Source: Microbacterium mitrae (GTDB taxonomy: Bacteria; Actinomycetota; Actinomycetes; Actinomycetales; Microbacteriaceae). Taken from it: a stretch of DNA of 64,000 nt. Positions 43,197-51,513 of the stretch are shown here, in pieces. Each line of letters opens with the position of its first letter. The stretch's first letter is position 1. The translations under genes and the position numbers were made by a program. The notes beneath the pieces are model-generated. The model had not been told where the DNA came from. It saw nothing but the letters and a program-made list of their open reading frames with translations, and made no database searches. The stretch covers positions 108,279-172,278 of the forward strand of contig NZ_VRSW01000003.1 in NCBI RefSeq assembly GCF_008017445.1. The letters are read 5' to 3'.

Positions 43197-43446
43197 CACG
43201 AACATTCCCCGTACGGCGGTTCCTTACGGCATCACCGACCCGGTTGAGGCTGCGCGCGCCGAGCTTAAGGCGGCGCTGAGCGCAATCGAAGAGAAGGTCA
43301 ACGTGCCCAAGCAGGTGGGCAAGGCAACCACCAAGGCAAAGGCATACGCTGAGCGCAAGCCAGCGGTCGCTTTTGCGGCGGTCGTGGGGATTGCCGTCGC
43401 GACCGGCGCCATTGTGTGGGGCATCGCTCGCTCGCTGTCACGATAG
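43186..43446 (+). CDS. DUF3618-type small membrane protein
   Basis: An 86-residue protein. Its N-terminal half contains ITDPVEAARAELKAALSAIEEKV, the DUF3618 hallmark, followed by a Lys-rich stretch and one C-terminal helix (KPAVAFAAVVGIAVATGAIVWG). The ATG at 43186 lies inside the end of the Holin-X gene. The trio YtxH/Holin-X/DUF3618 recurs in Actinobacteria and probably forms a membrane complex. Confidence 0.82.
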   Translation: MSSDTNIPRTAVPYGITDPVEAARAELKAALSAIEEKVNVPKQVGKATTKAKAYAERKPAVAFAAVVGIAVATGAIVWGIARSLSR

Positions 43447-43504
43447 CTCGCCACCTGGTTCCGCAAGCGCTTGCATAAGCGCGAGGCGACCAAGAATCCC
43501 GAAA

Positions 43505-43643
43505 CAGGGGTATATTCGAGGGAACAGGCAGTGGCAATGGAGCGGATACTGCCAGCGGTGAGGTTCGCGAAAATCCCAGCGGACGGCCGCTTTTCCTTGG
43601 GAATGTTGCGTTCGCAACCACCCACCGATGCCTGAGAGTTGCC
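43505..43643 (+). promoter_or_regulatory. Possible promoter and structured leader of hemD
   Basis: TATATT at 43511 is the only AT-rich -10-like box in the gap. Downstream are GGCAGT...ACTGCC (43527/43548) and GTTGC-GTTC-GCAAC inverted repeats. No known riboswitch class was recognised. Confidence 0.35.
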
Positions 43644-44444
43644 ATGAATTATCCGAGTGAAGAGAACCACAAGCCGTTAGCTGGCTGGCGCGTTCTGGTT
43701 CCGCGTGGTGGCCCCTGGGGCGATGGCGTTGCCGCCTCATTGCGTGAGCAGGGCGCCGTTCCCGTTGTCGCACCCCTCATCAACTTTGCCGCGACCACCG
43801 ATCAAGACGCCCTCGATGACGCACTGGAGCGTCTCGGCAATGGCGAATTTGACTGGCTGACCGTGACCAGCGCCACTACCGTCGACGTGCTCTACTCGCA
43901 GCGGGCCGTGATTCCGGCCGGAACCAAGGTTGCCGCCGTTGGTGAGACCACCGCCGCGGCGTTGCAGGCGGCAGGATTTCGCGTTGACCTGGTGCCGGAA
44001 AAAGACAACTCTGCCGCAGGCATGGCGGAAGAAATGATTGCGCTGGAGCAGGGGGAGCCGCGTCGCGTGCTTTCACTGCGAAGCGAAATCGCGAAGCCCG
44101 TGCTGAGCAAGGCGCTTCAAGCCGCCGGGCACGATGTTTCGAGCGTCGTCGCCTATCGCACCGTGGGTGTTCCGGTGACCGAGCGCATCATGCGCGATGT
44201 CAACAGCGGCCGCATCAACGCGATCTTGGTGACCAGTGGTTCCGTTGCCGCCCAGGTGCACGAGCAGTTCACCACGATTCCGGCCAGCACGATTGTCGCA
44301 GCCATTGGCCCGCGCACCGCAAAAGATGCGCGCAAGGTTGGGCTCGATGTTGACGTGATCGCCGACCGGCAGACGGTGACCGCCCTCATTGAGGCCGTTT
44401 CACGCTTTCCGCTGCCGCACGCAGCAGACGAGCTTCAGCCGTAA
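43644..44444 (+). CDS. hemD: Uroporphyrinogen-III synthase
   Basis: A 266-residue enzyme that closes hydroxymethylbilane into uroporphyrinogen III. The two-lobed fold is recognisable: WRVLVPRGGPWGDGVAASLREQGA, DWLTVTSATTVDVL, VAAVGETTAAALQAAGF with the conserved VG.TTA, then ILVTSGSVAAQV and VAAIGPRTAKDARKVGLDVDV in the second lobe. No hemC or hemB is adjacent, so the heme genes are scattered here. It is convergent with the CofC-like gene, 1 nt apart. Confidence 0.9.
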   Translation: MNYPSEENHKPLAGWRVLVPRGGPWGDGVAASLREQGAVPVVAPLINFAATTDQDALDDALERLGNGEFDWLTVTSATTVDVLYSQRAVIPAGTKVAAVGETTAAALQAAGFRVDLVPEKDNSAAGMAEEMIALEQGEPRRVLSLRSEIAKPVLSKALQAAGHDVSSVVAYRTVGVPVTERIMRDVNSGRINAILVTSGSVAAQVHEQFTTIPASTIVAAIGPRTAKDARKVGLDVDVIADRQTVTALIEAVSRFPLPHAADELQP

Positions 44445-44445
44445 C

Positions 44446-45126
44446 TTAGTCTCGCGCCGGTGGCGGGTCGGGCAGGTAACGCCGGTCTGAGGTGGGGCTG
44501 ATGGATGGCACAACGTGCCAGCCCCGCGTGATCTCCCGCGTTCGCGCACCGAGGGTTGCGCAGTCGAGGCTCTGCGTAAGGCTCTGAGCCGACGTCAGTT
44601 CGCGGCGGAGGGTGGAACCAGCGGGCAGCATCGTCGCCGCGGTGCCGCCGGCGAGGTGCGAAGCGTTGGCAGTGATGAGCGCGGCTACATCGGCGGGTTC
44701 TCGAGCCGTCAGCACGGTTGTTTTGGTTGACTGCTCGTTGAGAACAACCCCGATCGGAACGTCTGCGGCGGCGTCGAGAAGCGCGGTGAGTTGCGTGGGA
44801 TCGAGGGTTGCGAGCGTTGCCCGCACAACGGCGACGTTCCTGGAGTGGCCCGTGGCGGCCGCCGCGACGGCCGCGTTCGCGCTTTCTTCGTCGCCCGCCG
44901 GCGGCACGATCAGCACCGATAGGTGCGGGCCCATCGCCTCGATCTCGGCGGCGTAGGCGTCGCTGTCGGCCACGACGATGACCTGCTTGACGGCTTCACT
45001 GCGCGCGATGGCGGCGACCGTGTCGAGACCGACGGCATGCACGACCCGCGCCGTGTCTTTACCCAGGCGGCAGGCGCCTTCCGTGAGGCGCAGAAACGGA
45101 ACCACGACGATCCAGCGAGCTGTCAT
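44446..45126 (-). CDS. CofC/FbiD-like nucleotidyltransferase homologue
   Basis: A 226-residue protein whose start (WIVVVPFLRLTEGACRLG) and VIVVADSDAYAAEIEAMG resemble 2-phospho-lactate/PEP guanylyltransferases of F420 synthesis. SANAAVAAAA stands for the LN.A.. segment. The usual GDLP and GTT.L motifs are weakened (VRATLATLDP; STKTTVLTA; GSTLRRELTSA), so activity is doubtful. No other F420 genes are in the window. It may be a divergent or repurposed NTP-transferase fold. Confidence 0.6.
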   Translation of the reverse strand: MTARWIVVVPFLRLTEGACRLGKDTARVVHAVGLDTVAAIARSEAVKQVIVVADSDAYAAEIEAMGPHLSVLIVPPAGDEESANAAVAAAATGHSRNVAVVRATLATLDPTQLTALLDAAADVPIGVVLNEQSTKTTVLTAREPADVAALITANASHLAGGTAATMLPAGSTLRRELTSAQSLTQSLDCATLGARTREITRGWHVVPSISPTSDRRYLPDPPPARD

Positions 45127-45230
45127 GCAACCCAGTTTGTCATCGGGGTGGCTGAGAAAGGCGTGATGGATCGGGGGATTGTTGCCGAGCCGTGAACTTT
45201 GGTGGGGGAGGTGCGTGGCAGACTGGTGCC

Positions 45231-45671
45231 ATGGTGACGCTGTTGCTGGATTCTGCGAACCTTGAGGTTGGGTTGTCAGCCTCGGAGCGTCTGGTGAGCC
45301 TGCAGAAGAAAAACGTGCGGGTTCGTCGCAGCGATATCACCAAGGTGCAGCTAACCGACGACCTGTGGACGTGGTTGCGTGGCGTGCGAAGCCCGGGCAC
45401 GTTTGTGCCGGGCGTTCTGGCAGCCGGAACCTGGCGTTCGGTTGCCGGGGCAGATTTCGTGATGGTGCGCGGGCGCAACAAGCCCGGCGTTGTCATCGAC
45501 CTCACTCATGACGCGCCGTTTCAGCGTCTGGTGCTGACGACGCAGCACGGGCTGGCGCTCGTTAAGGCCCTCCGCCTGGACGGCGAGGTCGAATTCAACG
45601 ATGTGGTGACCCTGACGTCGCCTATTCCGACGATCAAGCCGCAGCGCACGCCAAAGCCCGCCACAGCGTAG
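45231..45671 (+). CDS. Hypothetical protein (146 aa)
   Basis: Unrecognised. It has a strongly beta-patterned first 100 residues (VTLLLDSANLEVGLSASERL; VRVRRSDITKVQLTDDLW; FVMVRGRNKPGVVIDLTH), reminiscent of bacterial PH-like domains, and a basic Pro-rich tail. There is no signal peptide or membrane helix. The ATG at 45231 lies 6 nt past a CAGACT box, one base off the leaderless pattern. The neighbours do not suggest a role. Confidence 0.65.
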   Translation: MVTLLLDSANLEVGLSASERLVSLQKKNVRVRRSDITKVQLTDDLWTWLRGVRSPGTFVPGVLAAGTWRSVAGADFVMVRGRNKPGVVIDLTHDAPFQRLVLTTQHGLALVKALRLDGEVEFNDVVTLTSPIPTIKPQRTPKPATA

Positions 45672-45725
45672 CCGGGCGGGCTGTGATCAGCGCCGCGGTT
45701 GCGGGCTTTCGGGTATCTGTGGTGC

Positions 45726-46541
45726 TCAGTCGACGTCGCGGCGCCACGTGGTGAGCGCACCGATCACGGTGAGCACCGCGGCGTAAATGGCGAGCACGAT
45801 CGCGCCAACCCACCACGCCTGCGACTCAGCGGCGCCGCCGAGCATGACGTAGAAGTTTGAGCCGGTGAGGGTGTCAGACGCGGCGCTCGGCAGGTACTTG
45901 GCGATCGGCTCGATCTCGGGCGCAAAGACGGCCGCCGTGCGAATCAGCTGTTCAACCAGCTGGGTGAATACCAACGCGATGACGATAGCCGCCACCTGGT
46001 TGCGCACAATGGTTCCGAGCCCCAGGCCAATCCAAGTCCACAGCACGAAGCTGAGCACCATGCGCGCCATCATGGTGAGGTTGTCGGTTGCGGTGAGCTC
46101 TGGATCTTGACCGGTGGCGGCGAAGATTGCAGCAGCCGTGCCGACGGTGACGGCAACGGAAATGACGCCGAGAGCCGCGCCAAGAACTGCGCTGGTGATG
46201 AGCTTGGCCAGCAGCACCGTTCCGCGCCGCGGGGTGGCAAGGAACGTCGGGATGAGGGTGCCGTGACGAAACTCGCCCGTCACGAGCAGCACGCCGAGCA
46301 GAATCGGGAAGATGTAGCCGATGTTGACCGCGAGCCCGTAGACCAGCGACGGCGATGCCGCGCCCAGCAGTGCGGCATCCGGAACCTCGTCAAGGGCGCC
46401 AGACTGCGCGAGTCCGATGGCGGCCGCGAAGCCACCCGCGAGCAGCATCAGCGATACGGCGGTGATAAGGGTGAGTACCCACCAGGTGGAGGTGGTGAAG
46501 TACTTGGTGAATTCTGAACGGGTCGCAGAACCGATGCTCAT
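45726..46541 (-). CDS. ABC-2-type transporter permease
   Basis: A 271-residue permease with six membrane helices, starting SIGSATRSEFTKYFTTSTWWVLTL-like (residues 2-25), with FRHGTLIPTFLATPRRGTVLLAKL as the conserved cytoplasmic loop that touches the ATPase. Its ATG overlaps the end of the ATPase gene (ATGA), so the pair forms one transporter. The substrate is unknown; such pairs often export drugs, lipids or peptides. Confidence 0.9.
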   Translation of the reverse strand: MSIGSATRSEFTKYFTTSTWWVLTLITAVSLMLLAGGFAAAIGLAQSGALDEVPDAALLGAASPSLVYGLAVNIGYIFPILLGVLLVTGEFRHGTLIPTFLATPRRGTVLLAKLITSAVLGAALGVISVAVTVGTAAAIFAATGQDPELTATDNLTMMARMVLSFVLWTWIGLGLGTIVRNQVAAIVIALVFTQLVEQLIRTAAVFAPEIEPIAKYLPSAASDTLTGSNFYVMLGGAAESQAWWVGAIVLAIYAAVLTVIGALTTWRRDVD

Positions 46542-49306
46542 TCCGCGGTACCGCCTTCCTGTGGCGAGTCGGAGTCTGCAGACTCAGAGTCGGGTGTCTG
46601 GTGCAGCCCGACCGAACGGAAGAACTCGTCGGCGGCGTCATCTGCGGGGGTGCGGTCGGTGCGTCGTTCCCATGCGCCGCGGTCATCAAACGACGACAAC
46701 GCAGGGTCATCGGTGTCGTCGGTCGACTCGTCAGAGTCGTTTGCTGGCTGCTCGTCGGAGTCGGAGTCGGAGTCGGTTGGTTCGGGTGATGCGAAGACCG
46801 GAATCGAAGCCGTGAAGGTGCGAGGCTCGGAGACACTCACCGTGATCACGCTGGTGGCGACGGTATCGGCGGCGCCCTCGTCAACAAACGCATCGGGGTC
46901 TTCGTCGGGGTTCTGCGAGACCGGAATCTCCGTCACGCCCTCACGCTCAAGGAGCGCCGCGAACGGGTTCTCCGTCGTCCACGACTCCGGATCCATCGCC
47001 TCCGCAATAGCGTCGGCGACGGCGGGGTCTACCGGTGCGGCCTCGGCGGCGGGTGGTGCCCACTGCGACTGGTGGCCGTTGTCGCCTTCGTCTGAGGTGC
47101 CCTCATGGGGTGAGGCTTCGTCGTTGGGTGCGTCGTCGTTGGAGGGGATTTCGTCGTTGGGCGCGGCTTCGTTCGCTGCGCCCTGGGAATCGTGCTGGTC
47201 GGCGTGCTCGTGCTCTGCTTGCTGGTGCTCGTCGTGCTCTGCGTGGTGCTCGTGCTCGTGCTCTGCTTCGGACGGCGCGGCCCACTCCGGCTGGTGCCCG
47301 GCCTCCGGTGCCTGCTCTGCGTCTGAAGATTCGGACGCTTCGGCGACCTCGGCAACGCTGATGGGCTCGGTGCGGGGAGCCCAGGGCGACAGAATCGGCG
47401 CCCACGCCGACGCCGGTAGCTCATCGGAATCGTCTGCGGCGTGAGCCGGGCCTCCGAGGGTGTCGTGGAGCGACTCATCGCCCTGCAACAGGTCGTCGAA
47501 CGACGTGTACTCGCCCGCATCGTGGTGAGCGGGCTCGTCGACGGTGGACTCGTCTGCGTCGCTATCTTCCGCCTCGCTGGTTTCGTCAGCGGCGCCTTGG
47601 GCGTTGCTGTCGTCGCCGACGTTGTCTTCGTGAGCGGAGCCTTCGCGGCCGCCTTCTTCGTCAGTTTCGTCGACGCGGTCTTCTTCAGTGCCTGCCTCTT
47701 CAGTGCCGCCTTCGTCGGTGGTGTCCTGTTCGGAGGACGTCTCCGGCGTTTCATCACCGGCGGCGGGCTCGTCGAGCGATTCCGCGGCCGCGACCCAAGC
47801 CGATGCCGGACTTTCTACCGGAGCCGCATCCTCGTGCTCCGGGTTGTCATCATCTTCCCCCGACTCGCCGTCTGACTCGTCGTCATCGTCGTCGTCCGAC
47901 TCGTCGTCCTCGTCGTCATCGTCGTCATCCGACTCATCGTCATCGTCATCGTCGTCTGACTCGTCGTCATCGTCGTCTGACTCGTCGTCGTCGTCGTCCG
48001 ACTCGTCGTCGTCGTGCGACTCGTCCTCTGACTCGCTGCCTGCCGCCTCGTCGGAGAGCGAATCGCTCTCCGACTCGTCATCCTCGCCGTTCGCTTCGTC
48101 AAGCGCGTCAGCCACGACCTCGGCATCGCTCGCCACGGTCGGCATGGCCTCAGTGTCCTTTCCGGTGTCGGCGATGGCGCTGTCAATGACAGCCTCGTCT
48201 GCCGAGTCAAGCTCGGCCGCGTCGGTGGCAACCACAGCCGCCGCAACACCGGCAAGGCCAGCGGCCTCGGCATCCGCCACCGCTGGTTCCGCCGCCGCAT
48301 CAAGAACTGCATCCGCCTCAGCGGCACCCTCGACAGCCTCAGCCGCACCCTCGACAACCTCAGCCTCGGCAACCTCCGCAGCCACTGGTTCCGCCAGCGC
48401 CTGCTGCACGCGGGCGCCGCTGACCAGATCGAGGAAGATCTCTTCGATCGAAGGCCCGCGCTTGCCGAGCGACGACAGCACAACTCCGGCTGCGGCCGCG
48501 GCGGCACCAATTTCGGCGGTCGTGGCGCCGCGCACGGTCAGGCCGGAGCGCAGTACGTCTGCCTGCAGTCCGGCATCGCGCAGGGCGCGGGCGAGAGCTG
48601 CGCGGTCGGGGGAGTCGACGGTCACCGTTTCGGTGGCATCGATTTCAATGAGGTCGCTGAAGTCGCCGTCGAAGACCTTCTTGCCCTGAGCAATGATGAT
48701 GACGGCATCCGCCATCTGCTGAATTTCGCCCAACAGGTGGCTAGAGACGAAGACGGTGCGGCCCTCGCGGGCACGGTCGCGCAAGAAGGAGCGCATCCAC
48801 TTGATGCCCTCGGGGTCTAGGCCGTTAGCGGGCTCGTCGAGCACCAGCACGCCGGGGTCGCCGAGAAGCGCGGTCGCGAGGCCGAGGCGCTGCCGCATGC
48901 CGAGCGAGAAGCCGCCGACCTTGCGGTGCGCGGCGTGCGTCAGGCCAACGCCCTCCAGCACCTCGTCAATGCGGCTGAGCGGCACGCCGCCGGCAACCGC
49001 GTACACCTTCAGGTGGTTGTAGGCCGTGCGGCCCGGGTGAAACGTGTTGGCCTCGAGAGCCCCGCCCACTGTCTGCAGCGGGTGCTTGAGGTCGCGGTAG
49101 GCGGAACCACCGATGGTTGCCGTGCCGCTGGTCGCCTTCGTGAGCCCCAACAGAATGCGAAGGGTGGTCGTCTTTCCGGCGCCGTTTGGTCCGAGAAAAC
49201 CGGTGATCCGGCCGGGCTCAATGCGAGCCGTGAAATCGGATACCGCAGTGACTTTGCCGTACTGCTTGGTGACGCCAGAGAACTCCAGCACCTGGCCATC
49301 AGACAT
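46538..49306 (-). CDS. ABC ATPase with an acidic, low-complexity tail of about 620 residues
   Basis: A 922-residue protein. Residues 1-300 are a complete ABC-2 exporter ATPase (Walker A GPNGAGKT near 39-46, signature SLGM near 134, Walker B VLVLDEP near 153, H-loop SSH). Residues 301-922 have no recognisable fold: an Ala/Glu/Val stretch, then long Asp/Ser/Glu runs (DNA about 47866-48065), then Glu/Asp/Ser/Thr-rich sequence, a His/Glu cluster (AEHEHEHHAEHDEHQQAEHE) and recurring WAP/SAW motifs. The start at 49306 begins the ATPase domain; the ORF continues upstream only by chance. Coupling to the permease shows the frame is real. Confidence 0.88.
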   Translation of the reverse strand: MSDGQVLEFSGVTKQYGKVTAVSDFTARIEPGRITGFLGPNGAGKTTTLRILLGLTKATSGTATIGGSAYRDLKHPLQTVGGALEANTFHPGRTAYNHLKVYAVAGGVPLSRIDEVLEGVGLTHAAHRKVGGFSLGMRQRLGLATALLGDPGVLVLDEPANGLDPEGIKWMRSFLRDRAREGRTVFVSSHLLGEIQQMADAVIIIAQGKKVFDGDFSDLIEIDATETVTVDSPDRAALARALRDAGLQADVLRSGLTVRGATTAEIGAAAAAAGVVLSSLGKRGPSIEEIFLDLVSGARVQQALAEPVAAEVAEAEVVEGAAEAVEGAAEADAVLDAAAEPAVADAEAAGLAGVAAAVVATDAAELDSADEAVIDSAIADTGKDTEAMPTVASDAEVVADALDEANGEDDESESDSLSDEAAGSESEDESHDDDESDDDDDESDDDDDESDDDDDDDESDDDDDDEDDESDDDDDDESDGESGEDDDNPEHEDAAPVESPASAWVAAAESLDEPAAGDETPETSSEQDTTDEGGTEEAGTEEDRVDETDEEGGREGSAHEDNVGDDSNAQGAADETSEAEDSDADESTVDEPAHHDAGEYTSFDDLLQGDESLHDTLGGPAHAADDSDELPASAWAPILSPWAPRTEPISVAEVAEASESSDAEQAPEAGHQPEWAAPSEAEHEHEHHAEHDEHQQAEHEHADQHDSQGAANEAAPNDEIPSNDDAPNDEASPHEGTSDEGDNGHQSQWAPPAAEAAPVDPAVADAIAEAMDPESWTTENPFAALLEREGVTEIPVSQNPDEDPDAFVDEGAADTVATSVITVSVSEPRTFTASIPVFASPEPTDSDSDSDEQPANDSDESTDDTDDPALSSFDDRGAWERRTDRTPADDAADEFFRSVGLHQTPDSESADSDSPQEGGTAE

Positions 49307-49402
49307 GCGTGGGCCTCTCTGTCCGGGGATGATCTGTCTATCCTCTCGGAAATTGACCCCATTTGTCTCTTCGGCACCAGAAATCTCTCCAACCGTGGGA
49401 GG

Positions 49403-49408
49403 TAACCT
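49403..49408 (+). promoter_or_regulatory. -10 box TAACCT of the acyl-CoA hydrolase gene
   Basis: TAACCT lies 7 nt before GTG 49416. A GGGAGG overlaps it but is too far to be a good Shine-Dalgarno. Confidence 0.45.
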
Positions 49409-49415
49409 GGGACGC

Positions 49416-50498
49416 GTGACCGAATTGAATCTCACTGACGAGCACGTTCTGGTGTCCTCCCGCGGCGGCCTCGGCCGAATCACGCTCAACCGACCGCGAG
49501 CCCTCAACGCCCTCTCGCTCGACATGATCCGCACGATTTCTGGCGTGCTTGACGATTGGCGTGAGAACACCGACGTCGAGACGATCGTCATTGACTCGAC
49601 CGATCCGCGCGGCCTGTGCGCCGGTGGCGACGTTCGCGCCCTGCGTGAAGCAATCATTGCGGGGCAGATGCATGAGGCCGCTGAATTCTTCCGCGCCGAG
49701 TACGCCATGAACGCCGCGATCGCGGAGTATCCGAAGCCGATTGTTGCTATCGCCAATGGCATCACGATGGGCGGCGGCATCGGTATTGCCGGCCACGCCT
49801 CGCACCGCATTGTGACCGAAACCTCGAAGCTGGCGATGCCGGAGACGCGCATCGGCTTCACCCCCGACGTTGGCGGCACCTGGCTCCTTGCCCACGCGCC
49901 CGGACGGTTGGGCGAGTACCTCGGCCTGACCGGAACAACGATGAACGCGTCAGACGCCATCGCGACCGGCTTTGCCGACTATTTTGTTCCGTTCGAGCGC
50001 GTTTCGTCGCTGATTGAGGCGCTTGAAACTCGCGCAGACCCCAGCACCGTCACCGAGCTCATTCTGCTGTTCGACGAGACAGCGGAACCATCGACGCTGG
50101 TCGCGGAGCGGGGCTGGATTGATGACGCGTTCGGGCGCGGCAGTGTCGCCGAGATTGCCGAGCGCCTGAACGAACTCAGCACCGACGCCGAGGTTGGCGC
50201 GCATGCGGCAGCGGCGCTGCAGTTGCTGACCGAAATGTCGCCCACGTCCCTTGCGGTCACGCTCGCGTCGGTGCGTCACGCGCGCACGCTTGACGGCGTT
50301 CGCGCCGTGCTCGCCCAGGAGTTCAACCTCGCCGATTGGTTGTGGGCAGAGTCAAACGACATGGTGGAGGGCATTCGCGCCCAGCTCGTCGATAAAGACC
50401 GCAACCCGCACTTTTTGCCAGCGACGATTGCCGAGGTTCCGGCCGACACCGGTGCCCGCGCGCTCGCTCACCGCGCCACGCCGCCGCTCTGGAACTGA
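49416..50498 (+). CDS. 3-hydroxyisobutyryl-CoA hydrolase / enoyl-CoA hydratase family
   Basis: A 360-residue crotonase-fold enzyme of the HIBYL-CoA hydrolase branch (ECH_2), which acts in valine breakdown. Family marks: ITLNRPRALNALSLDMI, GLCAGGDVRALREA with the oxyanion-hole GGD, NGITMGGGIGIAGHASHRIVTE, and the MPETRIGFTPDVGGTWLL block with catalytic Glu/Asp. The C-terminal half (LAVTLASVRHARTL; EFNLADWL) is specific to this branch. The GTG start matches the promoter. The next gene begins 5 nt after its stop. Confidence 0.9.
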   Translation: MTELNLTDEHVLVSSRGGLGRITLNRPRALNALSLDMIRTISGVLDDWRENTDVETIVIDSTDPRGLCAGGDVRALREAIIAGQMHEAAEFFRAEYAMNAAIAEYPKPIVAIANGITMGGGIGIAGHASHRIVTETSKLAMPETRIGFTPDVGGTWLLAHAPGRLGEYLGLTGTTMNASDAIATGFADYFVPFERVSSLIEALETRADPSTVTELILLFDETAEPSTLVAERGWIDDAFGRGSVAEIAERLNELSTDAEVGAHAAAALQLLTEMSPTSLAVTLASVRHARTLDGVRAVLAQEFNLADWLWAESNDMVEGIRAQLVDKDRNPHFLPATIAEVPADTGARALAHRATPPLWN

Positions 50499-50503
50499 GC
50501 TCG

Positions 50504-51433
50504 GTGTTCGATAGTCCGCTGTCGGCGTCTGCGTACGACATCTTGCAGGTTGCCGCCACCGCAACAGATGACGAGCTTCGTCGCGCCTACCGGGTGCGGC
50601 TGCGCCACACGCACCCCGATACCGGCGGTGATGCCGCGCAGTTTGTATTGGTGCAGCGGGCATGGGAATTGGTGGGAACCAGCGAGGCTCGCGCCGCCTA
50701 CGACCGCGGCCACGGGTTTGGCGCGGCGGCACCCTCGGTGCAGGACTTTTCCGGGTTTCGCGCGCCCGCGGCACGGCCGTCGACTCGTCCGGGGCCGCGC
50801 AGCTACGGTCACCCCGGTGGCCGCAACCGCGAGTTTTACCTCGCGGGCATCCGCGAGTGGGCGGGTCGCGGCGTGCAGGTTGCCGACCCCTATGACGCCG
50901 CGCTCGTGCGCTCGGCACCTCGCGAGCTCAAGCAAGCACTCGCGGACGCGCTCGCCGAAGAGACGACGGCACGCGTGCTGAGCGACCTCGGCATGGGGTA
51001 CACCCTCTGGCACGACGTCGCGGTGCCGACCCGCAGCGGCCACCCACTCATCATCGACCACATCGTGCTCGGCCCCAGTGGCCTTTACGCGCTGGCGTCG
51101 GAAGACTACGGAACCGCGGTGCGGTTTAAGCGCTCCGAAGTCATTGGCGAGGGTGTTCCGGCCGCCCCCATCGCGACGCTCGTCGGTGCCGCTCGCGCCC
51201 TCGGGCGCGCGGCAGGGGTGCGATTTGGCGGCGCTATCTTGGTGCTGCCAGACGATGACCTGCCAGAGAAGATCACCGAACTGGGCAAGGTGAAGTCGCT
51301 GCCGGTTGCAGTGGTGTCGCCGCAGACGCTCACCACCGTGCTGCGGCGCGGCGTACACGGCGTTCCCGATATCGGGGGCAACGAGATCTTCGACGTGCGC
51401 ACACGACTCAATCAGGTCGTGCGATTCGCTTAA
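50504..51433 (+). CDS. J-domain protein fused to a NERD-like domain
   Basis: A 309-residue protein. Residues 5-68 are a J domain with the HPD motif (RLRHTHPDTGGDAAQF) and AYDILQVAATATDDELRRAY. A Pro/Arg/Gly linker follows. The second half (about 145-250) looks like a nuclease-related NERD fold: LSDLGMGYTLWHDVAVP, LIIDHIVLGPSGLYALAS and VRFKRSE. A J domain would recruit DnaK; NERD domains are linked to nucleic-acid or stress functions. GTG start, 5 nt after the acyl-CoA hydrolase. Confidence 0.8.
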   Translation: MFDSPLSASAYDILQVAATATDDELRRAYRVRLRHTHPDTGGDAAQFVLVQRAWELVGTSEARAAYDRGHGFGAAAPSVQDFSGFRAPAARPSTRPGPRSYGHPGGRNREFYLAGIREWAGRGVQVADPYDAALVRSAPRELKQALADALAEETTARVLSDLGMGYTLWHDVAVPTRSGHPLIIDHIVLGPSGLYALASEDYGTAVRFKRSEVIGEGVPAAPIATLVGAARALGRAAGVRFGGAILVLPDDDLPEKITELGKVKSLPVAVVSPQTLTTVLRRGVHGVPDIGGNEIFDVRTRLNQVVRFA

Positions 51434-51513
51434 CTCGCTGCACGGGCGTGCGTTTCGGGTGAGACCGACGGTTTCCTGGTTCCGCTCGCGCGGCGCGACG
51501 CGCGGGTGCCTTG

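Noticed and set aside
43447-43643. Known riboswitch (cobalamin or TPP) before hemD
   Set aside because: Neither a B12 box in the right context nor the TPP core elements could be laid out; only generic inverted repeats are visible.
47688-48689. Plus-strand 333-codon Ser-rich ORF (long Ser/Asp runs)
   Set aside because: It is the antisense shadow of the Asp/Ser-coding tail of the ABC ATPase, whose frame is fixed by a complete ATPase domain and overlap with the permease.
49307-49960. N-terminal extension of the ABC ATPase
   Set aside because: The open frame continues antisense to the acyl-CoA hydrolase gene; the ATPase family begins at 49306.
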